DNA of 64,000 nucleotides, taken from NCBI RefSeq assembly GCF_000725545.1, contig NZ_JNZP01000015.1, positions 395,712-459,711 on the forward strand, in the 5' to 3' direction. The notes under the pieces are model-generated. The model saw nothing but the letters and a program-made list of their open reading frames with translations, searched no databases and was not told the DNA's origin. Both the position numbers and the translations under genes were made by a program. Of this stretch, positions 8,466-16,351 are shown piece after piece. The first letter of the stretch is position 1. Every line of letters starts with the position of its first letter. Source of the stretch: Streptomyces exfoliatus. Its GTDB lineage: Bacteria; Actinomycetota; Actinomycetes; Streptomycetales; Streptomycetaceae.

Positions 8466-9362
8466 GTGCGTACCGACATCTTTGCCCGGCTGGACCGGGA
8501 GCCGGAACCGCCGAAGATAGAGGTCCCGCGGATGACCCGCACGCGTCTCGCCCTCTTCGGCGGGACGTCGGCGTTCTATCTGGCCATCGTCGTGGCCGTG
8601 CTGCTGTCGACCTGGCTGGTGACCCTCGACTGGAAGATCATGCTCTTCCGGCCGTACCAGCAGTGGCCCGGGATCCACGGCTTCCTCGACTACTACGTCG
8701 TCCTCGGTCAGCGCGGCCCCACGGCCGTCATGGTCGCCGCCTGGCTGGGCTGGCGCTCCTGGCGCCAGCACACGCTGCGGCCCCTGCTCTGCCTCGGCGC
8801 CGCCCTCCTGCTGCTCAACGTCACGGTCGGCGCGGTCAAGCTCGGACTCGGCCGCCTCGGACCCCACTACGCGACGCAGGTCGGCTCGGCCGAGCTCTTC
8901 GCGGGCGGTGACATATTCCCCTCGGGTCACACCGCCAACGCGGTGGTGACCTGGGGCATCCTCGCCTATCTGGCGACCACCCCGCGGGCCAGGCGCTATC
9001 TGTCGGCGCTGTCCGCCGTGGTCGCGCTCGGCGTCGGCCTCACGACCGTCTACCTGGGTACGCACTGGCTGAGCGACGTCCTCCTGGGCTGGGCCGCCGG
9101 GCTGCTCGTCCTCCTCGCGCTGCCCTGGTGCGAGCCGGTCATCGCCGTGGCGGAGGCGTGGATCCTGACTCTGCGCGACCGGCTGCGCGAGCGGCTGCGG
9201 GACCGTCGTCGGCTCGTGCCCTCGCTGCCCGTGGCCTCCGGCGGCCCGCGCCCCGGCCTCTTCCCGCCGCGTCCGGCCGGCTCGGAGGAGCCCGCCAGGG
9301 AGCCCGCCAGGGAGCCGGTGGGAGTGGCCGGCGGCCGACGCACCCCGGTCACCCGCGGCTGA
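8466..9362 (+). CDS. PAP2-family membrane phosphatase
   Basis: About 298 residues from GTG 8466, preferred over the frame opening at 8184 because the residues from VRTDIFARLDREPEPP onward look like a conserved N-terminus; no clear SD is visible. The phosphatase signature is split as usual: K-x6-RP-like KLGLGRLGPHYA, then PSGHTAN with the catalytic His, and GTHWLSDVLLG with the nucleophile-assisting His. It has five or six transmembrane segments and a basic, Pro-rich cytoplasmic tail. Family members dephosphorylate phosphatidic acid, undecaprenyl pyrophosphate or related lipids at the membrane. The exact substrate is not determined. Confidence 0.88.
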   Translation: MRTDIFARLDREPEPPKIEVPRMTRTRLALFGGTSAFYLAIVVAVLLSTWLVTLDWKIMLFRPYQQWPGIHGFLDYYVVLGQRGPTAVMVAAWLGWRSWRQHTLRPLLCLGAALLLLNVTVGAVKLGLGRLGPHYATQVGSAELFAGGDIFPSGHTANAVVTWGILAYLATTPRARRYLSALSAVVALGVGLTTVYLGTHWLSDVLLGWAAGLLVLLALPWCEPVIAVAEAWILTLRDRLRERLRDRRRLVPSLPVASGGPRPGLFPPRPAGSEEPAREPAREPVGVAGGRRTPVTRG

Positions 9363-9389
9363 CGACCCCGACCGTCACACGTACGCGCA

Positions 9390-9419
9390 AGGCCCCGGCC
9401 GTCATCGGCCGGGGCCTTC
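9390..9419. terminator. Bidirectional hairpin terminator
   Basis: A perfect 13-bp stem, AAGGCCCCGGCCG / CGGCCGGGGCCTT, with loop TCAT. It lies between the convergent PAP2 and I78 genes, so it can serve both strands. Confidence 0.85.
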
Positions 9420-9441
9420 GCCGTGCCCGGGGACGTGCCCG

Positions 9442-9666
9442 TCAGCCGACCCAGCAGCGGGTGACCGTGCCGTCCGCGACCTCGAAGTTGATGCGTCCCA
9501 CCAGGTACTCCATCGTGATGATCGAGCCGGGCGGCAGCGCTCTGACGGTGCTCCAGCCCCGCGTCCTGGCGAGCTGTGCGGCGCCTTCCGCGTCGAGGCC
9601 CACATAGGACTCGGGGGCGTCGCGGGGCGGTTCGGGAGTGCGCGATGTGGGAGCCATGACCCTCAC
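9442..9666 (-). CDS. I78-family peptidase inhibitor
   Basis: 74 residues. The core YVGLDAEGAAQLA ... GSIITMEYLVGRINFEV ... TRCWVG matches the inhibitor I78 family, small proteins that block serine proteases through an extended N-terminal segment. No signal peptide is evident, so it appears cytoplasmic. A GTG at 9666 is chosen because AAGGGA lies 5 nt upstream; an ATG at 9657 is the alternative. A 13-bp palindrome at 9688-9700 lies just upstream. The gene is monocistronic. Confidence 0.8.
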   Translation of the reverse strand: MRVMAPTSRTPEPPRDAPESYVGLDAEGAAQLARTRGWSTVRALPPGSIITMEYLVGRINFEVADGTVTRCWVG

Positions 9667-9687
9667 GTTAGTCCCTTGGCGGTCACG

Positions 9688-9700
9688 CTTGTGTCACAAG
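9688..9700. promoter_or_regulatory. Palindrome upstream of I78 inhibitor gene
   Basis: CTTGTG-T-CACAAG, a perfect 6+6 inverted repeat centred about 28 bp upstream of the inhibitor start codon, at the position of a promoter operator. Confidence 0.4.
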
Positions 9701-9965
9701 TTCTCGACATATGTTTGGCATGATCACCTTCACCCTGAGAGACGGTTTCCGGCCGTTGCTCCAGTAATTCCGTAGCACCTCCAGCAGTTCACACGAAGGG
9801 GCCGGAAGAGCCGATAACCCGCACGCAATTACCGCTTCCCCCGCGTCCGCCACGAATTGGGTCGGCGACGCGCACCCGAGCCGCTCACTGTTCCCTTACA
9901 CAATGCTTACGCTGTCCGGACGCCCGGAGACGCGGAGCCGGGACGACGGCGAGGCGGAGGAAGCG

Positions 9966-11678
9966 ATGGGCAACGGGACAGCGACCGCGACCCTCGAATC
10001 GGCCCGGCACCGGCACGGCCGCGTGCTGATCGACTGGCTGACCACGACCGACCACAAGAAGATCGGCCACCTCTACCTGGGGACCTCGTTCGTCTTCTTC
10101 CTGGTGGCCGGCCTCATGGCCATGCTGATGCGGGCCGAGCTGGCCCGCCCGGGACTCCAGATCGTCTCGAACCAGGAGTTCAACCAGGCCTTCACCCTGC
10201 ACGGCACGATCATGCTGCTGCTCTTCGCGACGCCCACCTTCGCCGGCTTCGCCAACGAGCTCGTGCCGCTCCAGATCGGCGCGCCCGACGTCGCCTTCCC
10301 CCGGCTGAACATGTTCTCGTACTGGCTGTTCCTCTTCGGCAGCCTCATGGTGCTCGCCTCGCTGCTCGTGCCCAGCGGACCGCCCGCCTTCGGCTGGACC
10401 GCGTACGCGCCCCTCAACAGCCTCGAACGCTCCCCCGGCGTCGGCGCCGACCTGTGGATCATGGGCCTCGCCCTCTCCGGCTTCGGCACCATCCTCACGT
10501 CGGTGAACTTCCTCGCGACGATCATCGGGATGCGGGCGCCCGGCATGACCATGTTCCGCATGCCGATCTTCACCTGGAACGTGCTCTTCACCGCGGTCCT
10601 GGTCCTCATGGCCTTCCCGGTGCTCGCCGCGGCCCTGCTCGTCCTGGAGTCGGACCGGCGCCTCGGCTCCGTGGTCTTCCAGCCCGAGAACGGCGGGTCG
10701 CTGCTCTGGCAGCACCTCTTCTGGTTCTTCGGCCACCCCGAGGTCTACATCATCGCGCTGCCGTTCTTCGGGATCGTCACCGAGATCATCCCGGTCTTCG
10801 CCCGCAAGCCGATCTTCGGCTACGCGACGCTGATCGCCGCCACCATGGGCATCACCGGCCTCTCGGTGGTCGTCTGGGCCCACCACATGTTCGTGACGGG
10901 CGCGGTGCTGCTGCCGTTCTTCTCGATGCTGTCGTTCCTCATCGCGGTGCCCACCGGCGTCAAGTTCTTCAACTGGACCGGCACGATGCTGCGGGGCTCG
11001 CTCTCCTTCGAGACGCCGATGCTGTGGGCCGTCGGCTTCCTGGTGTCCTTCCTCTTCGGCGGCCTCACCGGAGTGATCCTCGCCTCGCCGCCGCTGGACT
11101 TCCACGTCACCGACTCGTACTTCGTGGTGGCCCACTTCCACTACACGGTGTTCGGCACGGTCGTCTTCGCGACCTTCGCGGGCTTCTACTTCTGGTGGCC
11201 GAAGTTCACCGGCCGGATGCTCGACGAGCGGCTCGGCAAGGTCCACTTCTGGACGCTGTTCACCGGCTTCCACCTGACGTTCCTGGTGCAGCACTGGCTC
11301 GGCGCCGAGGGCATGCCCCGGCGGTACGCCGACTACCTGGACGCCGACGGCTTCACCGCCCTCAACACGGTGTCGACGATCGGCTCCTTCCTGCTCGGCG
11401 CCTCCACGCTGCCGTTCCTCTACAACGTGTGGCGGACCCACCGGTACGGCGCGAAGGTCGAGGTCGACGACCCGTGGGGCTTCGGGCGCTCGCTCGAGTG
11501 GGCGACCTCCTGCCCGCCGCCCCGGCACAACTTCGTCGAGGTGCCCCAGATCCGCTCCGAGGCGCCCGCCTTCGACCTGCACCACCCGGAGTTCGCCGAC
11601 TACGAGCGGATGCGGCTCACGAGTCCGCCGCCGGAGCGCCGGCCGGCCGGTCGAGAGAGCGGGACAACAGGTCCCTGA
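9966..11678 (+). CDS. ctaD: Cytochrome c oxidase subunit I (orphan CtaD paralogue)
   Basis: 570 residues from ATG 9966, preceded by GGAGG 6 nt upstream; the frame opening at 9903 is less likely. It is an integral-membrane heme-copper oxidase subunit I with about twelve helices. All core ligands are visible: TLHGT (low-spin heme a His), [10 protein letters not shown] (CuB His and cross-linked Tyr), AHHMF (two CuB His) and HFHYT (heme a3 and heme a His). No subunit II, III or assembly gene is nearby, so it is a second subunit I separate from the usual cta operon. Its last 62 bp overlap the 3' end of the WYL regulator on the opposite strand. Confidence 0.93.
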   Translation: MGNGTATATLESARHRHGRVLIDWLTTTDHKKIGHLYLGTSFVFFLVAGLMAMLMRAELARPGLQIVSNQEFNQAFTLHGTIMLLLFATPTFAGFANELVPLQIGAPDVAFPRLNMFSYWLFLFGSLMVLASLLVPSGPPAFGWTAYAPLNSLERSPGVGADLWIMGLALSGFGTILTSVNFLATIIGMRAPGMTMFRMPIFTWNVLFTAVLVLMAFPVLAAALLVLESDRRLGSVVFQPENGGSLLWQHLFWFFGHPEVYIIALPFFGIVTEIIPVFARKPIFGYATLIAATMGITGLSVVVWAHHMFVTGAVLLPFFSMLSFLIAVPTGVKFFNWTGTMLRGSLSFETPMLWAVGFLVSFLFGGLTGVILASPPLDFHVTDSYFVVAHFHYTVFGTVVFATFAGFYFWWPKFTGRMLDERLGKVHFWTLFTGFHLTFLVQHWLGAEGMPRRYADYLDADGFTALNTVSTIGSFLLGASTLPFLYNVWRTHRYGAKVEVDDPWGFGRSLEWATSCPPPRHNFVEVPQIRSEAPAFDLHHPEFADYERMRLTSPPPERRPAGRESGTTGP

Positions 11679-12603
11679 GCGCCCGCACCCGGTCGACCAG
11701 CTCCGGTGGGTCGAGCACCTCGAACTCGAAGCCGACCAGCGACACGTGGATCACCATCACGTCGAGGCTGTGGGCCCCGGTCCGCAGCAGGCAGGCGTCC
11801 TCCCCGTCCGCCGTGAGGATGCCGTCGACGGCGCCGACGGCCGCCGCCGCCTCGGCGAGCGGCACGTGCAGCCGGATCGTCGCCTCGGTGGCGTACGCGG
11901 CGGTGGACACGCCCTTCGCCACATAGGCGGCCAGGTCCTCGGCGGGCGGCTCGCGGGGCGTGAAGCGGGGGCCGTGCGGCGGCGTCGGCACGATCCGGTC
12001 GGCCCGGAAGGTACGCCAGCCGGCCCGGTCCACGTCCCAGGCGACCAGGTACCAGCGCCGCTCGCTGCACACCAGGCGGTGCGGCTCGACGGTCCTGCGG
12101 GTGGCCGCCCCGCCGTGGTCGCGGTACTCGAAGCGCAGCCGCTCGGCGTCCCGGCAGGCGTGGGCGAGTTCGGTGAGCACCGCCGGGTCGATCCGCTCGC
12201 GCGGGGTGCGCAGCATCGGCACGGTGAAGGCGTTCAGGGCGCTCACCCGGCGCCGCAGCCGCCCCGGCAGGACCTGTTCCAGCTTGGCCAGGGCCCGTAC
12301 GGAACTCTCTCCGATGCCCTCGACCCCCTGGCCCGCGGCGGCGCGCAGTCCGACGGCGACCGCCACGGCCTCCTCGTCGTCGAGGAGCAGCGGCGGCAGC
12401 TCGGCGCCGGCGCCCAGCTGGTACCCGCCGCCGGTCCCCGGGCTCGCGTGGACGGGGTAGCCGAGCACCCGCAGCCGGTCGACGTCCCGCCGTACGGTCC
12501 GGGGCGTGACCCCGAGCCGCTCGGCGAGGTCGGCGCCGGACCACTCCCGGTGGGCCTGGAGCAGCGAGAGCAGACGCAAGAGCCGTGCGGAGGTCTCCAA
12601 CAT
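11617..12603 (-). CDS. HTH/WYL-domain transcriptional regulator
   Basis: 328 residues. An N-terminal winged helix-turn-helix of DeoR/HTH_11 type (residues about 4-58, [19 protein letters not shown]) precedes a WYL domain at about 140-220 ([28 protein letters not shown]) and a WCX extension to the C-terminus. WYL domains bind nucleic acid or small ligands and turn such proteins into activators or repressors; the ligand here is unknown. No good SD precedes the ATG at 12603. The gene is convergent with ctaD, overlapping by 62 bp. Confidence 0.92.
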   Translation of the reverse strand: MLETSARLLRLLSLLQAHREWSGADLAERLGVTPRTVRRDVDRLRVLGYPVHASPGTGGGYQLGAGAELPPLLLDDEEAVAVAVGLRAAAGQGVEGIGESSVRALAKLEQVLPGRLRRRVSALNAFTVPMLRTPRERIDPAVLTELAHACRDAERLRFEYRDHGGAATRRTVEPHRLVCSERRWYLVAWDVDRAGWRTFRADRIVPTPPHGPRFTPREPPAEDLAAYVAKGVSTAAYATEATIRLHVPLAEAAAAVGAVDGILTADGEDACLLRTGAHSLDVMVIHVSLVGFEFEVLDPPELVDRVRALRDLLSRSLDRPAGAPAADS

Positions 12604-12664
12604 GGCGCCGAGTCTGCCAGCCCTCGCGGACGACTTCTGTCCTCGATGGACGGGATCCGGAGGT

Positions 12665-13939
12665 TCAGCGGAGGCGGCGGACCAGCCGGCCCACCTTCGC
12701 CTTCAGGGTGTAGACCGCGTCGACGGCCCGGCCGACCCGCCGGTGGAACGACTCCCGGCCCTCGGGGTGGGTGCGCCGGCCCGCGCCCCGCTCGACGAGC
12801 TCCGTCCAGAGGGCCTCGTGGCGGGCGGCGATCCTGGCCGGATCGAAGCGCTCGGCGGCGGCGAGCGCGGCCCGTGCCGTCTTGGCGCGCAGTTCGTCGT
12901 CCTCGACGAGCCGGCGCAGGGCCCGCGCGAACGCGGCCACGTCGTCGACCGGCACCAGGAACCCGTCGACCCCGTCCTCGATGATCTCGCGCGGCCCGTG
13001 CGGGCAGTCGGTGGAGACCACGGGGAGTCCGCAGCGCATCGCCTCGACGATGGTCATGCCGAAGGACTCGCGCTGCGAGGTCACGGCCGCGATCGAGCCC
13101 TTGGCGAGCTCCGGTTCGAGCGGGGTCACCGAGCCCATGAGGAAGACCTGCTCGCCGAGGCCCCGGTCCTTGATCTGGCGGGTCAGCGGCGCCTTGAGGT
13201 CCTGGACGGCGTCGCCGGTGCCGTAGATCCGCAGCTTCCAGTCGGGGTGGTCGGCCGCCACCTCGGCGAAGGCGTCGATCAGCAGGTCGTACCGCTTGAC
13301 CGCGGTCAGCCGGCCCGCCGAGACGACGGTCTTCGCCGCGGGGTCGGCGGACGGTCCCGGAGGCGCGGGCACGCTGTTGGGCACGGCCTCGATCCGTACG
13401 CCGGGCAGTCCCAGCTTCCGGTAGGCGCGGGCGTCCGCTTCGGTGACCGTGGTGACGGCGTCGAGGAGGGTGTACTCGTGGCCGATGTCCCGGCGCAGCC
13501 GGTAGCTGTGGCCGTCGAGGATCAGGTGCTCCTGGCCGACGAGGACCGGGCCCCGCCGGGCCTGCCGGGCGAGGTGCACGTTGAGCCCGGGGCGGGTGCC
13601 GACGAGCACGTCGGCCTCGACGCCGCGCAGGTGCTCCCCGATCCGGGCGTCGGTGAGGGCGCTGTACTGCTTCCAGCGGCCGTCGCCGCGCGGGAAGACC
13701 TCGGCGGGGCGGTGGAAGTCGGGGTGGTCGCCGTCGTACCCGGGGCTGTCCTTGCGCAGGTCGACGAGGTGGCGCAGGGTCACCCCCGAGGGCAGGCCGA
13801 GGAGCGGGCGGTCCCGGTGGCGGAACACCGACACGATCTCGACCTCGTGACGTTCCGCCAGTTCCTCGGCGAGGGTGAACGTCGTCCGGATCGTGCCGCC
13901 GTAGTGGTAGCCGTTGTGGAGCAGAAAGGAGATACGCAT
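12665..13939 (-). CDS. Glycosyltransferase family 4
   Basis: 424 residues in a GT-B fold. The N-terminal acceptor domain begins MRISFLLHNGYHYGGTIRT, and the C-terminal nucleotide-sugar domain has the retaining motif ESFGMTIVEAMRCGLPVVST (residues about 277-296), with the Glu and second Glu expected in GT4 enzymes. The last 40 residues are basic. It is likely cytoplasmic or membrane-associated and acts in cell-wall glycan or exopolysaccharide synthesis; substrate unknown. The start is preceded by a GGGGGG-rich SD. It sits alone between the WYL gene and the Liv-type binding protein. Confidence 0.9.
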   Translation of the reverse strand: MRISFLLHNGYHYGGTIRTTFTLAEELAERHEVEIVSVFRHRDRPLLGLPSGVTLRHLVDLRKDSPGYDGDHPDFHRPAEVFPRGDGRWKQYSALTDARIGEHLRGVEADVLVGTRPGLNVHLARQARRGPVLVGQEHLILDGHSYRLRRDIGHEYTLLDAVTTVTEADARAYRKLGLPGVRIEAVPNSVPAPPGPSADPAAKTVVSAGRLTAVKRYDLLIDAFAEVAADHPDWKLRIYGTGDAVQDLKAPLTRQIKDRGLGEQVFLMGSVTPLEPELAKGSIAAVTSQRESFGMTIVEAMRCGLPVVSTDCPHGPREIIEDGVDGFLVPVDDVAAFARALRRLVEDDELRAKTARAALAAAERFDPARIAARHEALWTELVERGAGRRTHPEGRESFHRRVGRAVDAVYTLKAKVGRLVRRLR

Positions 13940-14006
13940 CGCGCTGCCGGTTCCCCCCGGTCAGTTGATCGGTCGCCCGACTGTACTGCCGGTGAGGCTC
14001 CGGTGT

Positions 14007-15299
14007 TCACGGCCGGTAGCCGAGCTGGGGCACGGTCGCGCAGTTCCGCGTCATCTCGCCCTGGCTCACCCAGCCCCGGCCGTCCTGCCAACGGGCCACG
14101 GAGAGGCAGGTGTTCCGGGTCGCGGGCGGCCGGTCCAGGTGCTCGAAGCGGACGGGCAGCAGCAGCCCCCGTGCGGTGTACGGCTCGGGGCGGTTCATGT
14201 ACTTCTCGACGCACGCCCGGGTGAGTCCTTCCCCGGCGAGGCAGGAGCGGGCCGCGTCGGTGAACCACATGGCCGCCGCCCAGCCCTCCAGCTGCCACTG
14301 GGACAGCGGCCGGTCCCCCATCGCCGCGCGGAACTCGCGGACGGCCGGGTGTCCGGTGTCCTGGTGGTTGCGGCTGGCGCCGGTCGCCCACAGGGCCTCC
14401 CGGCAGCCGGGGGCGCGGGCGTGGTCGCGGGCGACGGACGAGGACCAGTTCTGCACGTGGGTGACCTTGGCGTCGACCCGGACCCCGAGGGTCTCCATCG
14501 CCTCGCACAGGCGCACGTTGCCGTGGGTGTCCATGGCGTCGAAGAGGACGTCGACGTGCTGGGCCCGCAGGTCGGCCGCCACGGCGCGGAAGTTGGGCAG
14601 GGCGAAGTCCACCTGCTCCTCGACGACCCGGTAGCCCTCGGCGCGCAGTCCCCGGGTGACGAGCCGGGCGTACGCGGCGGACGCGGCCTGGTTGTAGGAG
14701 ACGACGGCGGCGGTCCTGGCGCCCCGCTCCTCGGCGAACCACCGGTAGACCTCGGTCCCGCCGTACAAAGTCCCGTCCCAGCCGGGCTCCTCGCCGGTAC
14801 GTGGGGCGGAGCTGCCGTAGATCCCGTAGAGGTGCGGATGGGTGTCGTACGCGGGGGTGAGGGGCTGGCCACCGATGTCGGGAACGCCGGCGCGGGCGAC
14901 GAGCGGCGCGCCCTCGTAGTCGAGGGCGGTGGTGGCGACGAGGGCGAAGACCCGGCGTTCGTCGATCAGCCGGTGCACGCACGTGTTGTTGCCGACGCCG
15001 CTGCCCCCGTCGTCGCAGGTCTCCACCTCGATGCGGCGCCCGTCGAGACCGCCGCGGGCGTTGAGCGCGTCGAAGTAGGCGAGGGCTCCGTCGCGCGGCC
15101 CGACGAGGGCCTGCCCGCCGACCGGGCTCGTGGCGCTGGTGATGATCCCCACGCGGAGCGGCTCACCGCCGGAGGGGCGGACGGTGGGCCGCGTCTCGAA
15201 GGCGCGCTCCGGGAGCCGGCTGCCGCAGGCCGTGAGGAGGAACAGCGCGAGGGCCAGGAGCAGCCCGGCTGCCGCCTCAGCAGCCCTGGACGGTGACAC
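14007..15299 (-). CDS. Branched-chain-type ABC transporter substrate-binding lipoprotein
   Basis: 430 residues with a signal peptide and lipobox (LTAC near residue 25). The mature part is a type I periplasmic binding protein (Peripla_BP_6/LivK-like): PLRVGIITSATSPVGGQA opens lobe 1, and Cys pairs occur at CDDGG...NTCVHRL. The GTG start lies inside the upstream lipoprotein gene (23-bp overlap), so the two are coupled. The matching permease and ATPase genes are divergent at 16.3-19.5 kb. The ligand may be an amino acid or an unrelated small molecule, since this family is broad. Confidence 0.88.
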   Translation of the reverse strand: MSPSRAAEAAAGLLLALALFLLTACGSRLPERAFETRPTVRPSGGEPLRVGIITSATSPVGGQALVGPRDGALAYFDALNARGGLDGRRIEVETCDDGGSGVGNNTCVHRLIDERRVFALVATTALDYEGAPLVARAGVPDIGGQPLTPAYDTHPHLYGIYGSSAPRTGEEPGWDGTLYGGTEVYRWFAEERGARTAAVVSYNQAASAAYARLVTRGLRAEGYRVVEEQVDFALPNFRAVAADLRAQHVDVLFDAMDTHGNVRLCEAMETLGVRVDAKVTHVQNWSSSVARDHARAPGCREALWATGASRNHQDTGHPAVREFRAAMGDRPLSQWQLEGWAAAMWFTDAARSCLAGEGLTRACVEKYMNRPEPYTARGLLLPVRFEHLDRPPATRNTCLSVARWQDGRGWVSQGEMTRNCATVPQLGYRP

Positions 15300-15807
15300 C
15301 GCTCATCTCGACCAGGCCGCACAGGGTCCTCACGGAGACCTTCCAGGTGTCGTCCTGGAGGACCGAGGTGCCCTGCGCGTCGGGCAGGGCCGGGTTTCCG
15401 CCGACCAGCAGGTCGTACGTCACGTTCGCCTCGGTGTCGGAGGTGAACTCGACGCCCGTGACCTTCGCCGAGGTCATGGCCGCGTTCTTGTCACCGGCGA
15501 ACGCCCCGAGGACGTCCCGCATCTCCTCCCCGTCCTCCAGGAGCCGCACCTTCTGGTCGACGGGGGTCTTCGGGTCGAAGAACGCCGTCCAGTTCTCGGT
15601 GATCTCCGCCTCCGCGGCGGCGGGGTCGCCGGGCTCGTCGGCGTCGGGGGGCACGGTCGTCATCCCGGGCGGTGCCGATGTCTCCAGGTCCGTGGAGCGC
15701 CCTTCGCCGTCGTCGGAGCAGCTCGCCACGGCGGGCGTGAGCACCAGGACGGCGGCGGCCACGAGTGCCGCGAGCCGGGGACGTCGGCCGGGTCGTTCGA
15801 AAACCAT
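15277..15807 (-). CDS. Small lipoprotein of unknown function
   Basis: About 176 residues from ATG 15807, chosen because it directly precedes a signal sequence (RRPRLAALVAAAVLVLTP) ending in lipobox VASC. The frame opening at 15951 has no plausible start context. After an acidic/Thr-rich linker, the domain resembles the low-molecular-weight NTF2-like/DUF4878-type lipoproteins (ENWTAFFDPKTPVDQKVRLLE), which usually sit on the cell surface. It overlaps and precedes the Liv-type binding protein gene and may be an accessory lipoprotein of that importer (inference). Confidence 0.75.
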   Translation of the reverse strand: MVFERPGRRPRLAALVAAAVLVLTPAVASCSDDGEGRSTDLETSAPPGMTTVPPDADEPGDPAAAEAEITENWTAFFDPKTPVDQKVRLLEDGEEMRDVLGAFAGDKNAAMTSAKVTGVEFTSDTEANVTYDLLVGGNPALPDAQGTSVLQDDTWKVSVRTLCGLVEMSGVTVQGC

Positions 15808-15934
15808 CTGGCTCACCACCGGGTGTCCCTCAGGGGCCGTACGGCCGGACGCTTCCAGGGTGGGACAGATCAGGGCACAGCGCAATATCCGGGGCATAGT
15901 GCAAGGAAGAAGGGAAGAGACCGAGGGAGGCCCC

Positions 15935-16351
15935 GTGCCGACATCCCGCATCCTGCTGTGGGCCGGCCTCGCGGCGGCCGCCGGAGGCGCGGTGCTGTGC
16001 GCGCTCGGCTGGTACGGGATCTCCGGCGAACGGTTCGCGGAGCGGCAGCTGCCCTATCTGGCCTCGTGCACGGTGCCGGGAGCGGCGCTGATCGTGGCGG
16101 GCGCGGTGCTCGTGGCGACGGCGTACGCGCTTCCCGTACGCCCTCCGGAGCCGGGGCGCCCGGAGCCGGCCGGCCCGGAGCCCGGGACTCCCCCGGCACC
16201 CCCGTCCGCCGAGCGCCCGCTGCTCCGGGTCCCGGGCGGGACGCTCGCCCACCGGGCGGACTGCCCGCTGGTGGCGGGGAAGCCAGAGGCGGTGGAGGTG
16301 GGGGGCGCGTCCCTGGCCCCCTGCCCGGTGTGTGAACCGTGGCCGTCCTGA
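15935..16351 (+). CDS. Small membrane protein with C-terminal Cys motif
   Basis: 138 residues from GTG 15935, with GGGAGG 5 nt upstream. Two hydrophobic segments (about residues 6-27 and 45-70) precede a Pro-rich linker and a 35-residue tail with H-R-A-D-C-P-L and P-C-P-V-C, spaced like a small metal-binding knuckle. Its stop overlaps the next start (TGATG at 16349-16353), so it is the first gene of the transporter operon. I do not recognise the family. It may be an accessory or sensing subunit of the importer. Confidence 0.7.
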   Translation: MPTSRILLWAGLAAAAGGAVLCALGWYGISGERFAERQLPYLASCTVPGAALIVAGAVLVATAYALPVRPPEPGRPEPAGPEPGTPPAPPSAERPLLRVPGGTLAHRADCPLVAGKPEAVEVGGASLAPCPVCEPWPS

